Shown in pieces: positions 1 through 5,241 of a stretch of 7,015 nucleotides of DNA. A program made the position numbers and the translations under genes. The notes beneath the pieces were generated by a model. That model did not search any database, was not told the origin of the DNA, and worked only from the letters and a program-made list of their open reading frames with translations. The stretch spans positions 1 to 7,015 of the forward strand of contig CACYHJ010000140.1 in assembly GCA_902774165.1 (NCBI GenBank). The letters are read 5' to 3'. This stretch comes from Oscillospiraceae bacterium. Its GTDB lineage: Bacteria; Bacillota; Clostridia; Oscillospirales; Acutalibacteraceae. The first letter of the stretch is position 1, and every line of letters starts with the position of its first letter.

Positions 1-1311
1 GTTCGCGGTATAACTTGCGCCGGGGGCGTAGGACGTGCCGGAGCCGTTTTTCGCGGTGTTCCAGCTTTTAAACGAGGCGCCGACCGTTTTGGACGAAGAG
101 GAAACCGACCCGCCGTTGGCGTCATAGGTGATTTTGAAGGATTTCGACGGCTTCGCCGCGCTGAGGGTCAGGGTTTTCCCTTCGGTTTTCGTCTGCGAAG
201 ACGGCGCGCCGGTCCCGCCGTTGGCGTTGTAGGAAACGGTATATTTCGCCTTGACAGGCTCCGTATTCTGCCCGCCGCCGGGATTCGAAGATTCCGAGAT
301 TCCGGATTTGAATTGAAAAGCAGGCCGGACGCCAAAGAAGGTCCAGATGCCGTCCAAGCAGCTGCCGACTTCGCCGTTAAGGACGCATGGTAATTCGTCG
401 CCGGAGTAGGACACCCGCGAGCGCAGCCACCAATCAGAGTTGCCCGAGCGCGACGAAGAGCCGCTGTTAACACATAACCCCTGGCACTTCGCGTAATCCG
501 TCCCCTGCGCGCGCCGGGCGGTATTATCATCGCCGTGATATGAGCTGAATCCGTAAGCCGTGTTCAGCATATCCTGCTCGGAAAGAAGAAAGATTTTGTC
601 CGTTGTGGAAGCTCTGTTGTCCAGTACGGTATTACCGATCCGCGCCTGCTCCGCGGAGGAAAAGGCGCTGTTGTAAAAGTCGTTGATGAGCCAGTTACGG
701 ATGGAGCTCGTCGCGTAATCGTTGGCGTAATGCTCACCCGCCGCGTCGTTCGTATATCCTTTGCTGTTCGAATAGATCGTATTATTGTACGCCTGCGAGT
801 CGATGATGCTCTCGCACAGCACAAGCCCCGCCGACGGGTCGAGGACGCGCCATTTCAGGGATTCCCATTTAAAATAATAGGTGTTTCCTTCTGTATAGCC
901 ATTGTAATTCTGAAAAGAATCAAGGGATCCAACTTGATCGATCGTATTAGTGGGACGGGACCTATCGAAGGTCACGGCGCGGTATTTGGCGCCGTTGTAT
1001 GTGAGATCGGCGTACCGCATCCAGTCGCCGGGCTGCATTTTGCCGTCCATCCAGTCCCCCGTGCCGGAATAATACCGGTAGCTTTTCCAGTCCTTCGCCA
1101 TCCCGTCCAGCCTGGAAACCGTCGCGCTGTCGGTCACCTTTGACTGCGGATACCCTCCGAAGGTGATGATATCCCCGACGTTGTACGTCTTCGCCGACGC
1201 GACGGGCAGAACGCTTTTCACAAAATCGGAAAAGATGCCCGCCGGCGCGGCGCTGATTGTCAGCACAAGGGCAAGAAGGACGGACAGCAGTTTTTTCGCA
1301 GAACGATTCAT
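1..1311 (-). CDS. Secreted DUF6273 domain protein with Listeria-Bacteroides (InlB/Flg_new-type) repeats, C-terminus beyond the window
   Basis: The frame is open from ATG at 1311 to base 1, giving 437 residues with no stop, so the gene is 3'-truncated by the window. GGAGG at 1318-1322 lies 6 nt before the ATG. Residues 1-40 are a Sec-type signal region: basic MNRSAKK, a hydrophobic stretch LLSVLLALVL, and a likely cut after AAPA or the later ASA. The mature start has the VGDIITFGGYPQSKVTDS block common in this family. Residues about 145-335 match DUF6273: YYFKWESLKWRVLD, SIRNWLINDFYNSAFSSAEQ, KIFLLSEQDM, ARRAQGTDYAKCQG, DWWLRS and GVRPAF. Residues 357-437 begin beta-grasp Listeria-Bacteroides repeats, with YTVSYNANGGTGAP, ITYDANGGS, and then FKSWNTAKNGSGTSYAPGASY. 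Such repeats usually continue C-terminally and project domains from the cell surface. Molecular function is unknown. Paralogues are typically numerous in gut Clostridia (recalled knowledge). Confidence 0.9.
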   Translation of the reverse strand, partial: MNRSAKKLLSVLLALVLTISAAPAGIFSDFVKSVLPVASAKTYNVGDIITFGGYPQSKVTDSATVSRLDGMAKDWKSYRYYSGTGDWMDGKMQPGDWMRYADLTYNGAKYRAVTFDRSRPTNTIDQVGSLDSFQNYNGYTEGNTYYFKWESLKWRVLDPSAGLVLCESIIDSQAYNNTIYSNSKGYTNDAAGEHYANDYATSSIRNWLINDFYNSAFSSAEQARIGNTVLDNRASTTDKIFLLSEQDMLNTAYGFSSYHGDDNTARRAQGTDYAKCQGLCVNSGSSSRSGNSDWWLRSRVSYSGDELPCVLNGEVGSCLDGIWTFFGVRPAFQFKSGISESSNPGGGQNTEPVKAKYTVSYNANGGTGAPSSQTKTEGKTLTLSAAKPSKSFKITYDANGGSVSSSSKTVGASFKSWNTAKNGSGTSYAPGASYTAN

Positions 1312-1497
1312 AAGGGACCTCCGGGGCAGGTGATTTCTCAAATTTATTTTGGATGAATTGTTATCATGCAGAGTATGAAAATTTGTCGATATATCGCCTT
1401 GCGGCGATTCGATATGTTGACCTGCGGTCAACTCGATATATGCTCGCAAAGCGAGCATTCGATATGTGATTGCTGCGCAATCCCGTGAAATTCTGAT
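1312..1497. other. Intergenic spacer between the flavoprotein gene and the DUF6273 gene
   Basis: The spacer holds the hairpin array (1386-1482, listed separately) on the side nearer the flavoprotein stop codon. The remaining AT-rich part (1323-1385) would be the leader of the DUF6273 gene. I found no convincing promoter for that gene on the minus strand. TCGACA at 1389-1384 has the right position for a -35, but 17 nt later there is only TGATAA, a poor -10; CATACT at 1377-1372 resembles a -10 but lacks a -35. No GC stem followed by a T-run terminates the upstream flavoprotein transcript, so read-through is possible. Confidence 0.6.
1386..1482. repeat. Array of four different hairpins separated by an invariant TCGATAT 7-mer
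   Basis: TCGATAT occurs at 1386-1392, 1409-1415, 1433-1439 and 1459-1465, with start-to-start spacing of 23, 24 and 26 bp. Each copy is followed by a perfect inverted repeat of different sequence. These are ATCGCC-TTGC-GGCGAT (1393-1408), GTTGACC-TGC-GGTCAAC (1416-1432), ATGCTCGC-AAA-GCGAGCAT (1440-1458) and GATTGC-TGC-GCAATC (1468-1482, two bases further from its separator). The stems are 6, 7, 8 and 6 bp with 3-4 nt loops. The separators are conserved while the stems vary but stay complementary, which suggests that structure rather than stem sequence is kept. The array starts about 15 bp past the flavoprotein stop codon on the minus strand. The pattern recalls short TCGATAT-punctuated hairpin repeats in intergenic regions of gut Clostridia. 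I know of no assigned function. It is not CRISPR: the repeat is far too short and the spacers are palindromic. Confidence 0.85.
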
Positions 1498-1980
1498 TTA
1501 GAATTGATCCGTTCCGGGGCGGGCGCGGGTTTCGGCGAAGGTGACGCCCAGCTCCCGGCAGAACACGCGAAACTGCTTTTCCATCAGCTCAAAGGCGTAT
1601 TTCCCGCTGCGGCCCGCGGTGAGCAGCAGCACGCCTTTTCGCGCGGGATCGGCCTCTCCCCGCTCGAAATTCCTGTGATACCAAGGCTGCGCCCGGTCGA
1701 GGACCGCTTTCATCGGCGAAGGGAACCCGTAATTATATACCGGGGACGCCAGCACGAGCAGATCGCAGGTCTCGCAGGCGGCGAACAGGTCGTCCGCGTC
1801 CCGGAACGCGCATCTGCCGTCCTCCCGGCACCGGTCGCAGGCGACGCAGGGCAGCAGATTCAGCTCATACGCGTCGAAGCGCGTGACCTCGGCGTCGGGA
1901 TAATCCGTCAGGAATTCCCGCAGCAGCGCAGCGGTAAACCCGTCGGGCCGCGGCGAGCCGAACAGCACTGTGATTCTCAC
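1498..1980 (-). CDS. Flavodoxin-fold NAD(P)H-dependent oxidoreductase, iron-sulfur flavoprotein-like
   Basis: This is a 160-residue FMN-binding protein of the NADPH-dependent FMN reductase/flavodoxin_2 superfamily, probably a cytoplasmic electron-transfer or quinone/FMN reductase. The N-terminus MRITVLFGSPRPDG is the phosphate-binding loop (GSPRxxG, residues 8-14). SPVYNYGFPSPMKAVLDR (79-96) is the second flavin-contacting loop. Cys45, 48, 51 and 57 form CX2CX2CX5C, the compact cysteine spacing of archaeal/clostridial iron-sulfur flavoproteins, so a 4Fe-4S cluster is possible but not proven; many relatives with this motif are annotated only as flavodoxin family. The start is chosen as GTG at 1980 because AAGGGG (1994-1989) sits 8 nt upstream and the family N-terminus begins there. 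The in-frame ATG at 2001 adds seven residues but has no ribosome binding site and lies only about 16 nt from the expected transcription start. Stop is TAA at 1500-1498. The substrate cannot be told from sequence. Confidence 0.88.
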   Translation of the reverse strand: MRITVLFGSPRPDGFTAALLREFLTDYPDAEVTRFDAYELNLLPCVACDRCREDGRCAFRDADDLFAACETCDLLVLASPVYNYGFPSPMKAVLDRAQPWYHRNFERGEADPARKGVLLLTAGRSGKYAFELMEKQFRVFCRELGVTFAETRARPGTDQF

Positions 1981-2023
1981 AACGACCGCCCCTTTTATCA
2001 TATTTCGCTAAGTTATCTTTTTT

Positions 2024-2052
2024 ATTTTACTATATAACGGAAGAAATGTAAA
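2024..2052 (-). promoter_or_regulatory. Sigma-A-type promoter of the flavoprotein gene
   Basis: On the minus strand TTTACA (2052-2047) and TAAAAT (2029-2024) are separated by 17 nt; each matches five of six consensus bases. Transcription would begin near 2017. That leaves a leader of about 37 nt to the GTG start at 1980, including its AAGGGG site, and supports GTG rather than ATG 2001 as the translation start. Confidence 0.7.
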
Positions 2053-2203
2053 GCGGTTAATTTCATTCTTCGCAAGTCCGCCGTCCGGGAGAAAACATCC
2101 TTCTCTGCCGGCAAAAAGTGTCGTCCGAAAACTCGTCCCCTGATCGAAAAAAATCCCGTCCGGAAGGACATCTCCTCTCCGGGGAGCATGTTTGCCCGTC
2201 GGC

Positions 2204-2232
2204 TTGACTTTTTTCTGCTTCTGCGGTAAGAT
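2204..2232 (+). promoter_or_regulatory. Candidate promoter of the propeller/acyltransferase operon
   Basis: TTGACT (2204-2209) is followed after 17 nt by TAAGAT (2227-2232). A TATAAA at 2235-2240 is a better -10 by sequence but is 25 nt from the -35. The 11-mer GCTTGACTTTT at 2202-2212 recurs at 4352-4362, upstream of the other plus-strand operon, with the same distance to its -10. It diverges from the flavoprotein promoter, leaving about 150 bp between the two -35 boxes in which I see no further clear element. Confidence 0.5.
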
Positions 2233-2260
2233 GATATAAAAACATCGTGCGGAGTTCTCT

Positions 2261-3196
2261 ATGGGAAAAATTAAAAGTCTGATCGGATACGCAAAGCAGC
2301 TGTCAAAGGAAACCGAAGCCTGGGCAATCGCGTTCCGCGAAAAAAACGAAACACCGCTGTACGAGGGGAATCCGGACGGATTCTCCGTGCTTGCCAACAA
2401 TGCAAGATATTGGAAAGCGGATCCGTTTTTGCATACACATGACAATAAGACCTATCTTTTCTGCGAAATGTACGACCGGAAAAAGTGCAAGGGCGTGATC
2501 GGCGTCGCGCGATTGAGCGGCAGCGGCTGCACCCGGTTCCGCAAATGTCTTGAGACGTCAACGCATCTTTCTTTCCCTTATCTTTTCGAACAGGACGGCG
2601 AAATATATATGATGCCTGAGAACGGCGCGAGCGGAGAGATCCCGGTATTCAGAGCCGTCCGTTTCCCGTATCGCTGGGAGAAGGCTTACACCGTCGCTCC
2701 GATTCCCGGCATGGATACCGTCCCCGTGCCGAACGACCGGGATCCGTCGTTTTTCCTCACCACGGTGAATCAGAACACCTGTCTTGTCAGATTCCGACGC
2801 GGCGACAGCGTCTGGGAAACCGTTTACGAAAACAAAGCCTCCGCCAGATGCGCCGGACGGATCATTGACGACGCAGGCAGGCTGATCCGCCCATCCCAGA
2901 ACGATGAGGGAAGATACGGGAATTCCCTGCATTTTAACCAGATCGACGACTGCAGTTATGAAGGATATCGCGAACATGAGATCCTGCGCGTGCTCCCCCC
3001 GGACAGTGCGTGCGGCGAAAGAGAAATCAGCATCGGGCTTCGGGAACCGGCTGCGGTGAAATATGCGGGGGTCCATACCTACAACTGCAATTCGGCATAT
3101 GAAGTGATCGACCTGCCGTATTACGGCGCGCCCAACCGCATTATATTCTGGAAGAAACGAAAGAAATTTATCAGACGCATTCTGAAAAGATTATAA
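2261..3196 (+). CDS. Five-bladed beta-propeller protein of the GINT1 N-terminal-like, polysaccharide-biosynthesis-associated type
   Basis: The 311-residue protein has no signal peptide and no clear membrane segment. ARYWKADPFL with TYLFCE (48-69), HLSFPYLFEQDGEIYMMPE (102-120), DPSFF (161-165), LIRPSQNDEGRYGNSLHFNQ (208-227) and VHTYN (271-275) form the repeated blade pattern. This pattern occurs in the N-terminal domain of glucosamine inositolphosphorylceramide transferase and in the C-terminal half of some bacterial formyltransferase-like glycan enzymes. The fold is related to the beta-fructosidase/GH43 propellers, whose acidic residues lie in equivalent motifs (here Asp54, Glu120), but catalysis is not shown. 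The C-terminal tail from residue 298 is strongly basic (KKRKKFIRRILKRL) and could sit on the inner membrane surface. GGAG at 2251-2254 lies 6 nt before the ATG. It is the first gene of an operon with the acyltransferase 10 bp downstream. The likely role is in surface glycan or glycolipid synthesis or modification; the exact reaction is unknown. Confidence 0.75.
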   Translation: MGKIKSLIGYAKQLSKETEAWAIAFREKNETPLYEGNPDGFSVLANNARYWKADPFLHTHDNKTYLFCEMYDRKKCKGVIGVARLSGSGCTRFRKCLETSTHLSFPYLFEQDGEIYMMPENGASGEIPVFRAVRFPYRWEKAYTVAPIPGMDTVPVPNDRDPSFFLTTVNQNTCLVRFRRGDSVWETVYENKASARCAGRIIDDAGRLIRPSQNDEGRYGNSLHFNQIDDCSYEGYREHEILRVLPPDSACGEREISIGLREPAAVKYAGVHTYNCNSAYEVIDLPYYGAPNRIIFWKKRKKFIRRILKRL

Positions 3197-3206
3197 AGGA
3201 CCGCTG

Positions 3207-4142
3207 ATGATGTTATTATCCGGAAAAGTTTCTGTCTGTACCGATCCCGCCATGTATGACAGGATCGAAACGGACTTTATCTGCAACCGGTTTGATCTGA
3301 CCGGGAATCATGAGTTTGCGCTTCTGAAATGGCGGAAAAACCGTCGCGAATACTATGTTCAGGTTTCGTTTGAGGATGATAAGGCGTTTCTGGGGATCTG
3401 GCTTGCGCCGATCACCGCAGAGATTCTGAAAGACGTCTCCCGGTTCATTTTCAGGAATTACAAAACCGTCAGAACGGTGGAATACCGTTTCGGCACGGTT
3501 CCTTACGGCAAAGCGTTCCCGTGCAATCACTTCAAGATCGAACTGCCGGAGACGACGGATGCGCTGCACGCACGAATGACGCAGAAAAGCAGATATAATC
3601 TGCGCCGCTCGAAGCGTTTGCTGGAAGAAGCGGCCGGGCCGGTTGATTTCGTTTCTTATCCGGCTGACGACGCGCCGACGGAAATGATCGGGGAATATCT
3701 TCGGCTGAAAAAAGCGTCGCACGGGTTTGAATTTGACGCATCCCCGGAGGAATATCTGCGCAGCCACGGCGTTTCAGACGTATACGTCATGGAAACCGGA
3801 GGAGGCAGGATGCTGTCGATCATTCTGTCCTGCGAACAGTGCCGCGTCGTGTTTCTTGAAAACCTGACCTATGATCCGGAGTTCCGACAGTATTCCCCCG
3901 GGCAGATTCTGTATGAGTATTATCTTGAACGGCTGATTGAAAAGAAACGGGATCTGCTGTTTCTGATGGGCGGGGATTACGAATACAAAAGACGTTACGG
4001 TTCTGTGGAAGAGACGGTATATTTCGGAACGGTCTATAAAGGATTCAGACAGAACTGGGATCAGATTTACAAAAAGAAGTGGAAAAGAAGATATAAGGCA
4101 ATCCGTCACAGGATCAAGATCTTATTAACGCGCAGAAAATAA
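3207..4142 (+). CDS. GNAT-fold acyltransferase of the BioF2/CelD-like (Acetyltransf_6) family
   Basis: This 311-residue cytoplasmic protein has the double-GNAT layout of the family linked to polysaccharide acylation and to FemAB-like transferases. RMTQKSRYNLRRSKRLLEE (123-141) is the basic helix typical of Acetyltransf_6 proteins. Then come EYLRLKKASHG (163-173), the core strand MLSIILSCEQCRVVFLENLTY (about 202-222), YSPGQILYEYYLERLIEK (229-246) and the terminal GGDYEYKRRYGS (255-266), equivalent to the usual D..G.e.YK.rw motif. The C-terminus after 285 is very basic. Expected chemistry is acyl transfer from acyl-CoA (or aminoacyl-tRNA, as in FemX-type relatives) to a sugar amine or hydroxyl; donor and acceptor are not visible. 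AAAGGA at 3195-3200 overlaps the preceding stop codon and lies 6 nt before ATG 3207, so the two genes are translationally close-coupled. ATG 3210 is an equally possible start. By hand count 11 of 30 Arg codons are AGA/AGG, unlike the kinase gene further right. Confidence 0.8.
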   Translation: MMLLSGKVSVCTDPAMYDRIETDFICNRFDLTGNHEFALLKWRKNRREYYVQVSFEDDKAFLGIWLAPITAEILKDVSRFIFRNYKTVRTVEYRFGTVPYGKAFPCNHFKIELPETTDALHARMTQKSRYNLRRSKRLLEEAAGPVDFVSYPADDAPTEMIGEYLRLKKASHGFEFDASPEEYLRSHGVSDVYVMETGGGRMLSIILSCEQCRVVFLENLTYDPEFRQYSPGQILYEYYLERLIEKKRDLLFLMGGDYEYKRRYGSVEETVYFGTVYKGFRQNWDQIYKKKWKRRYKAIRHRIKILLTRRK

Positions 4143-4169
4143 AATCCTCCGCCGACTGCACAAAGCAGC

Positions 4170-4202
4170 AAAAAAGCGCTCCCGGATCGGGAACGCTTTT
4201 TT
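4170..4202 (+). terminator. Strong intrinsic terminator after the propeller/acyltransferase operon
   Basis: The two arms (4170-4184 and 4188-4202) pair over 15 positions with one C-A mismatch, closing a GAT loop. The GC-rich core is flanked by six A's upstream and six T's downstream, so it could also work on the opposite strand. It begins 28 bp after the TAA stop of the acyltransferase gene. Confidence 0.9.
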
Positions 4203-4290
4203 CTTTGCACATTGAAGACCGCAGCTCCGCCGGACGCCCGGGAAAAGCATTCCCCGACGCGTCCATTCCCCTCTGACGTGCTTCCGTTCC

Positions 4291-4320
4291 GCCGCGGGAA
4301 TCGGGTGAGCGGCTTTTTTT
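4291..4320 (+). terminator. Weak terminator-like hairpin
   Basis: GCCGC (4291-4295) and GCGGC (4309-4313) enclose a 13-nt loop and are followed directly by seven T's (4314-4320). The stem is only 5 bp, so this may be a back-up to the strong terminator 90 bp upstream. It could also end a short transcript that I cannot identify. Confidence 0.4.
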
Positions 4321-4353
4321 ACTCCCCTGAAACCGGTTTTCGTTCCGGTTTGC

Positions 4354-4382
4354 TTGACTTTTGCCTTGCCGGACGGGAAAAT
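4354..4382 (+). promoter_or_regulatory. Candidate distal promoter of the LytTR operon
   Basis: TTGACT (4354-4359), a 17-nt spacer and GAAAAT (4377-4382). The -35 sits in GCTTGACTTTT (4352-4362), identical to the sequence at the promoter of the propeller operon. A 7-bp inverted repeat lies just upstream (4330-4351). The expected transcript start is near 4390, at the foot of the 4391-4409 hairpin. The -10 is only a four-of-six match. Confidence 0.35.
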
Positions 4383-4390
4383 GAAAACAA

Positions 4391-4409
4391 CGGGAGCGTT
4401 CGGCTCCCG
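4391..4409 (+). promoter_or_regulatory. GC-rich leader hairpin
   Basis: CGGGAGC (4391-4397) and GCTCCCG (4403-4409) form a perfect 7-bp stem around GTTCG. No T-run follows on the plus strand, so it is not a plus-strand terminator. It would be the 5'-terminal stem of an RNA started at the distal promoter. On the minus strand it is followed by a T-rich stretch, but no gene reads into it from the right. Confidence 0.4.
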
Positions 4410-4458
4410 GAAAGCGCGCATTCCGTTCCTGCCCGCCGCGCCTGTTTGCGTCGCGCGG

Positions 4459-4487
4459 TTGTATTTGCGGAACAGATATGCTATATT
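4459..4487 (+). promoter_or_regulatory. Candidate proximal (extended -10) promoter of the LytTR operon
   Basis: TATATT (4482-4487) is a five-of-six -10 preceded by TG one base upstream (4479-4480), an extended -10. TTGTAT (4459-4464) lies 17 nt away as a weak -35. The 8-mer CTATATTA is repeated at 4481-4488 and 4492-4499, an 11-bp period that places both copies on nearly the same DNA face; this could be an activator or autoregulator site or just AT-rich promoter DNA. Confidence 0.5.
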
Positions 4488-4518
4488 ATAACTATATTAA
4501 AAGAAAGGGGCGGCCGTC

Positions 4519-5214
4519 ATGAAAATCGCCTTATGCGACGACGAACCGAAGGAGACCGAGCTGCTTTCCCGGCTGATTGAGGATTACGCACTGCAGCGCA
4601 ATTATGATATTCGCTGCGACCGATACAGCGACGGACGCGACCTGCTGCGGCAGGAGCGATACGACCTGTATTTTCTGGATTTCCGTATGGACGAAATGGA
4701 CGGCATCGCGGTGGCGAAGGCGCTGAAGGAGAAATTCGGAGGTGCCGTCACGATCTGTTATCTCACCAACTACGACGCCGCGGCGGCGCAGATCATCAAT
4801 CAGGGCGTTCACGCCGACGGATTCCTGCGAAAGCCCGCGGACCGAGAGGAGCTGGCGCGGAAGCTGGATCAGTTTTACCACACCTCCTTCTTCGACCGCT
4901 TCGAGCTGCGAAAGGGAAAGAGCTTTCGCACCCTTTACGCGCAGGATATTTTATATATCGAAGCCAACGACAAGCAGGTGCTGATCCACACATGGGATGA
5001 TACCGAGAGCTATAATTATCTGATCAGCGAGATCGAAAAGCTGCTTCCGCCGAAGCTGTTTTTTCGCATCCAGCGCTCCTTCATCATCAATTTTCAGTAC
5101 GTTTATTCTTACGACGCGAAAAGCGTCACCATGCGCAACGGCGACACGCTGTCGTTGAAGGCAAAGGACTTTCAGAAGGCTTATCACGAATTCATGTTCC
5201 TGCTCGCCCACTGA
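4519..5214 (+). CDS. LytTR-family two-component response regulator (AgrA/VirR-like)
   Basis: This 231-residue cytoplasmic transcription factor has the usual length and order. The receiver (about 1-120) has acidic residues at CDDE (Asp7, Asp8), phospho-acceptor Asp54 in YFLDFRMDEMDG, Thr83 in YLTN and Lys105 in FLRKP, so all phosphotransfer residues are present. The LytTR DNA-binding domain (about 127-228) shows ILYIEANDKQVLIHT (144-158), FFRIQRSFIINFQYV (181-195) and LSLKAKDFQKAYHEF (211-225). LytTR proteins bind pairs of short direct repeats upstream of target promoters and often control secreted factors, peptides or their own operon. AAAGGGG at 4504-4510 lies 8 nt before the ATG. The partner kinase starts 27 bp after the stop. 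No agrB/agrD-like gene is seen in the window. Confidence 0.95.
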   Translation: MKIALCDDEPKETELLSRLIEDYALQRNYDIRCDRYSDGRDLLRQERYDLYFLDFRMDEMDGIAVAKALKEKFGGAVTICYLTNYDAAAAQIINQGVHADGFLRKPADREELARKLDQFYHTSFFDRFELRKGKSFRTLYAQDILYIEANDKQVLIHTWDDTESYNYLISEIEKLLPPKLFFRIQRSFIINFQYVYSYDAKSVTMRNGDTLSLKAKDFQKAYHEFMFLLAH

Positions 5215-5241
5215 GCCGGACCGGAGGAAGGAGAAAACACC

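Larger units (their letters stand above)
4203..4518. other. Non-coding stretch before the LytTR operon, rich in inverted repeats
   Basis: I see no convincing gene in these 316 bp. A 36-codon frame from ATG 4381 lacks a ribosome binding site and family features. From left to right it holds a weak terminator-like stem (4291-4320), a 7-bp stem AAACCGG/CCGGTTT (4330-4336 with 4345-4351), a candidate promoter (4354-4382), a 7-bp GC stem (4391-4409) and a second candidate promoter (4459-4487). If the first promoter is used, the response-regulator mRNA has a structured leader of about 130 nt. I recognise no known riboswitch class in it. Confidence 0.55.

Noticed and set aside
168..824. Two short minus-strand frames (168-530 and 564-824)
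   Set aside because: They are out of frame with the 437-residue DUF6273 reading frame on the same strand and have the biased Arg/Pro/Thr composition of shadow frames.
730..1143. 137-codon plus-strand frame
   Set aside because: Antisense shadow of the DUF6273 gene, whose minus-strand frame is open over the whole 1311 bases and carries recognisable motifs.
1386..1482. CRISPR array
   Set aside because: Regular spacing of a repeated 7-mer suggested it, but the repeat is much too short, the intervening sequences are palindromes, and no cas genes are near.
1504..2037. 177-codon plus-strand frame opposite the flavoprotein
   Set aside because: The minus-strand frame has clear FMN-binding and cysteine motifs plus a good promoter; the plus-strand translation is low-complexity shadow sequence without a ribosome binding site.
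2047..2260. Riboswitch or sRNA in the divergent spacer
   Set aside because: Only short stems such as GTCC-GGAA-GGAC (2158-2169) are visible, and repeated CGTCCG fragments are too short to support a structured element.
2063..2445. Minus-strand frames in the divergent intergenic region and overlapping the propeller start
   Set aside because: No ribosome binding site or family features; they overlap the flavoprotein promoter and the 5' part of a well-supported plus-strand gene.
4381..4491. 36-codon plus-strand frame before the LytTR gene, considered as an AgrD-like peptide
   Set aside because: No ribosome binding site, no amphipathic leader plus Cys-containing core plus acidic tail typical of AgrD, and it ends within the proximal promoter.
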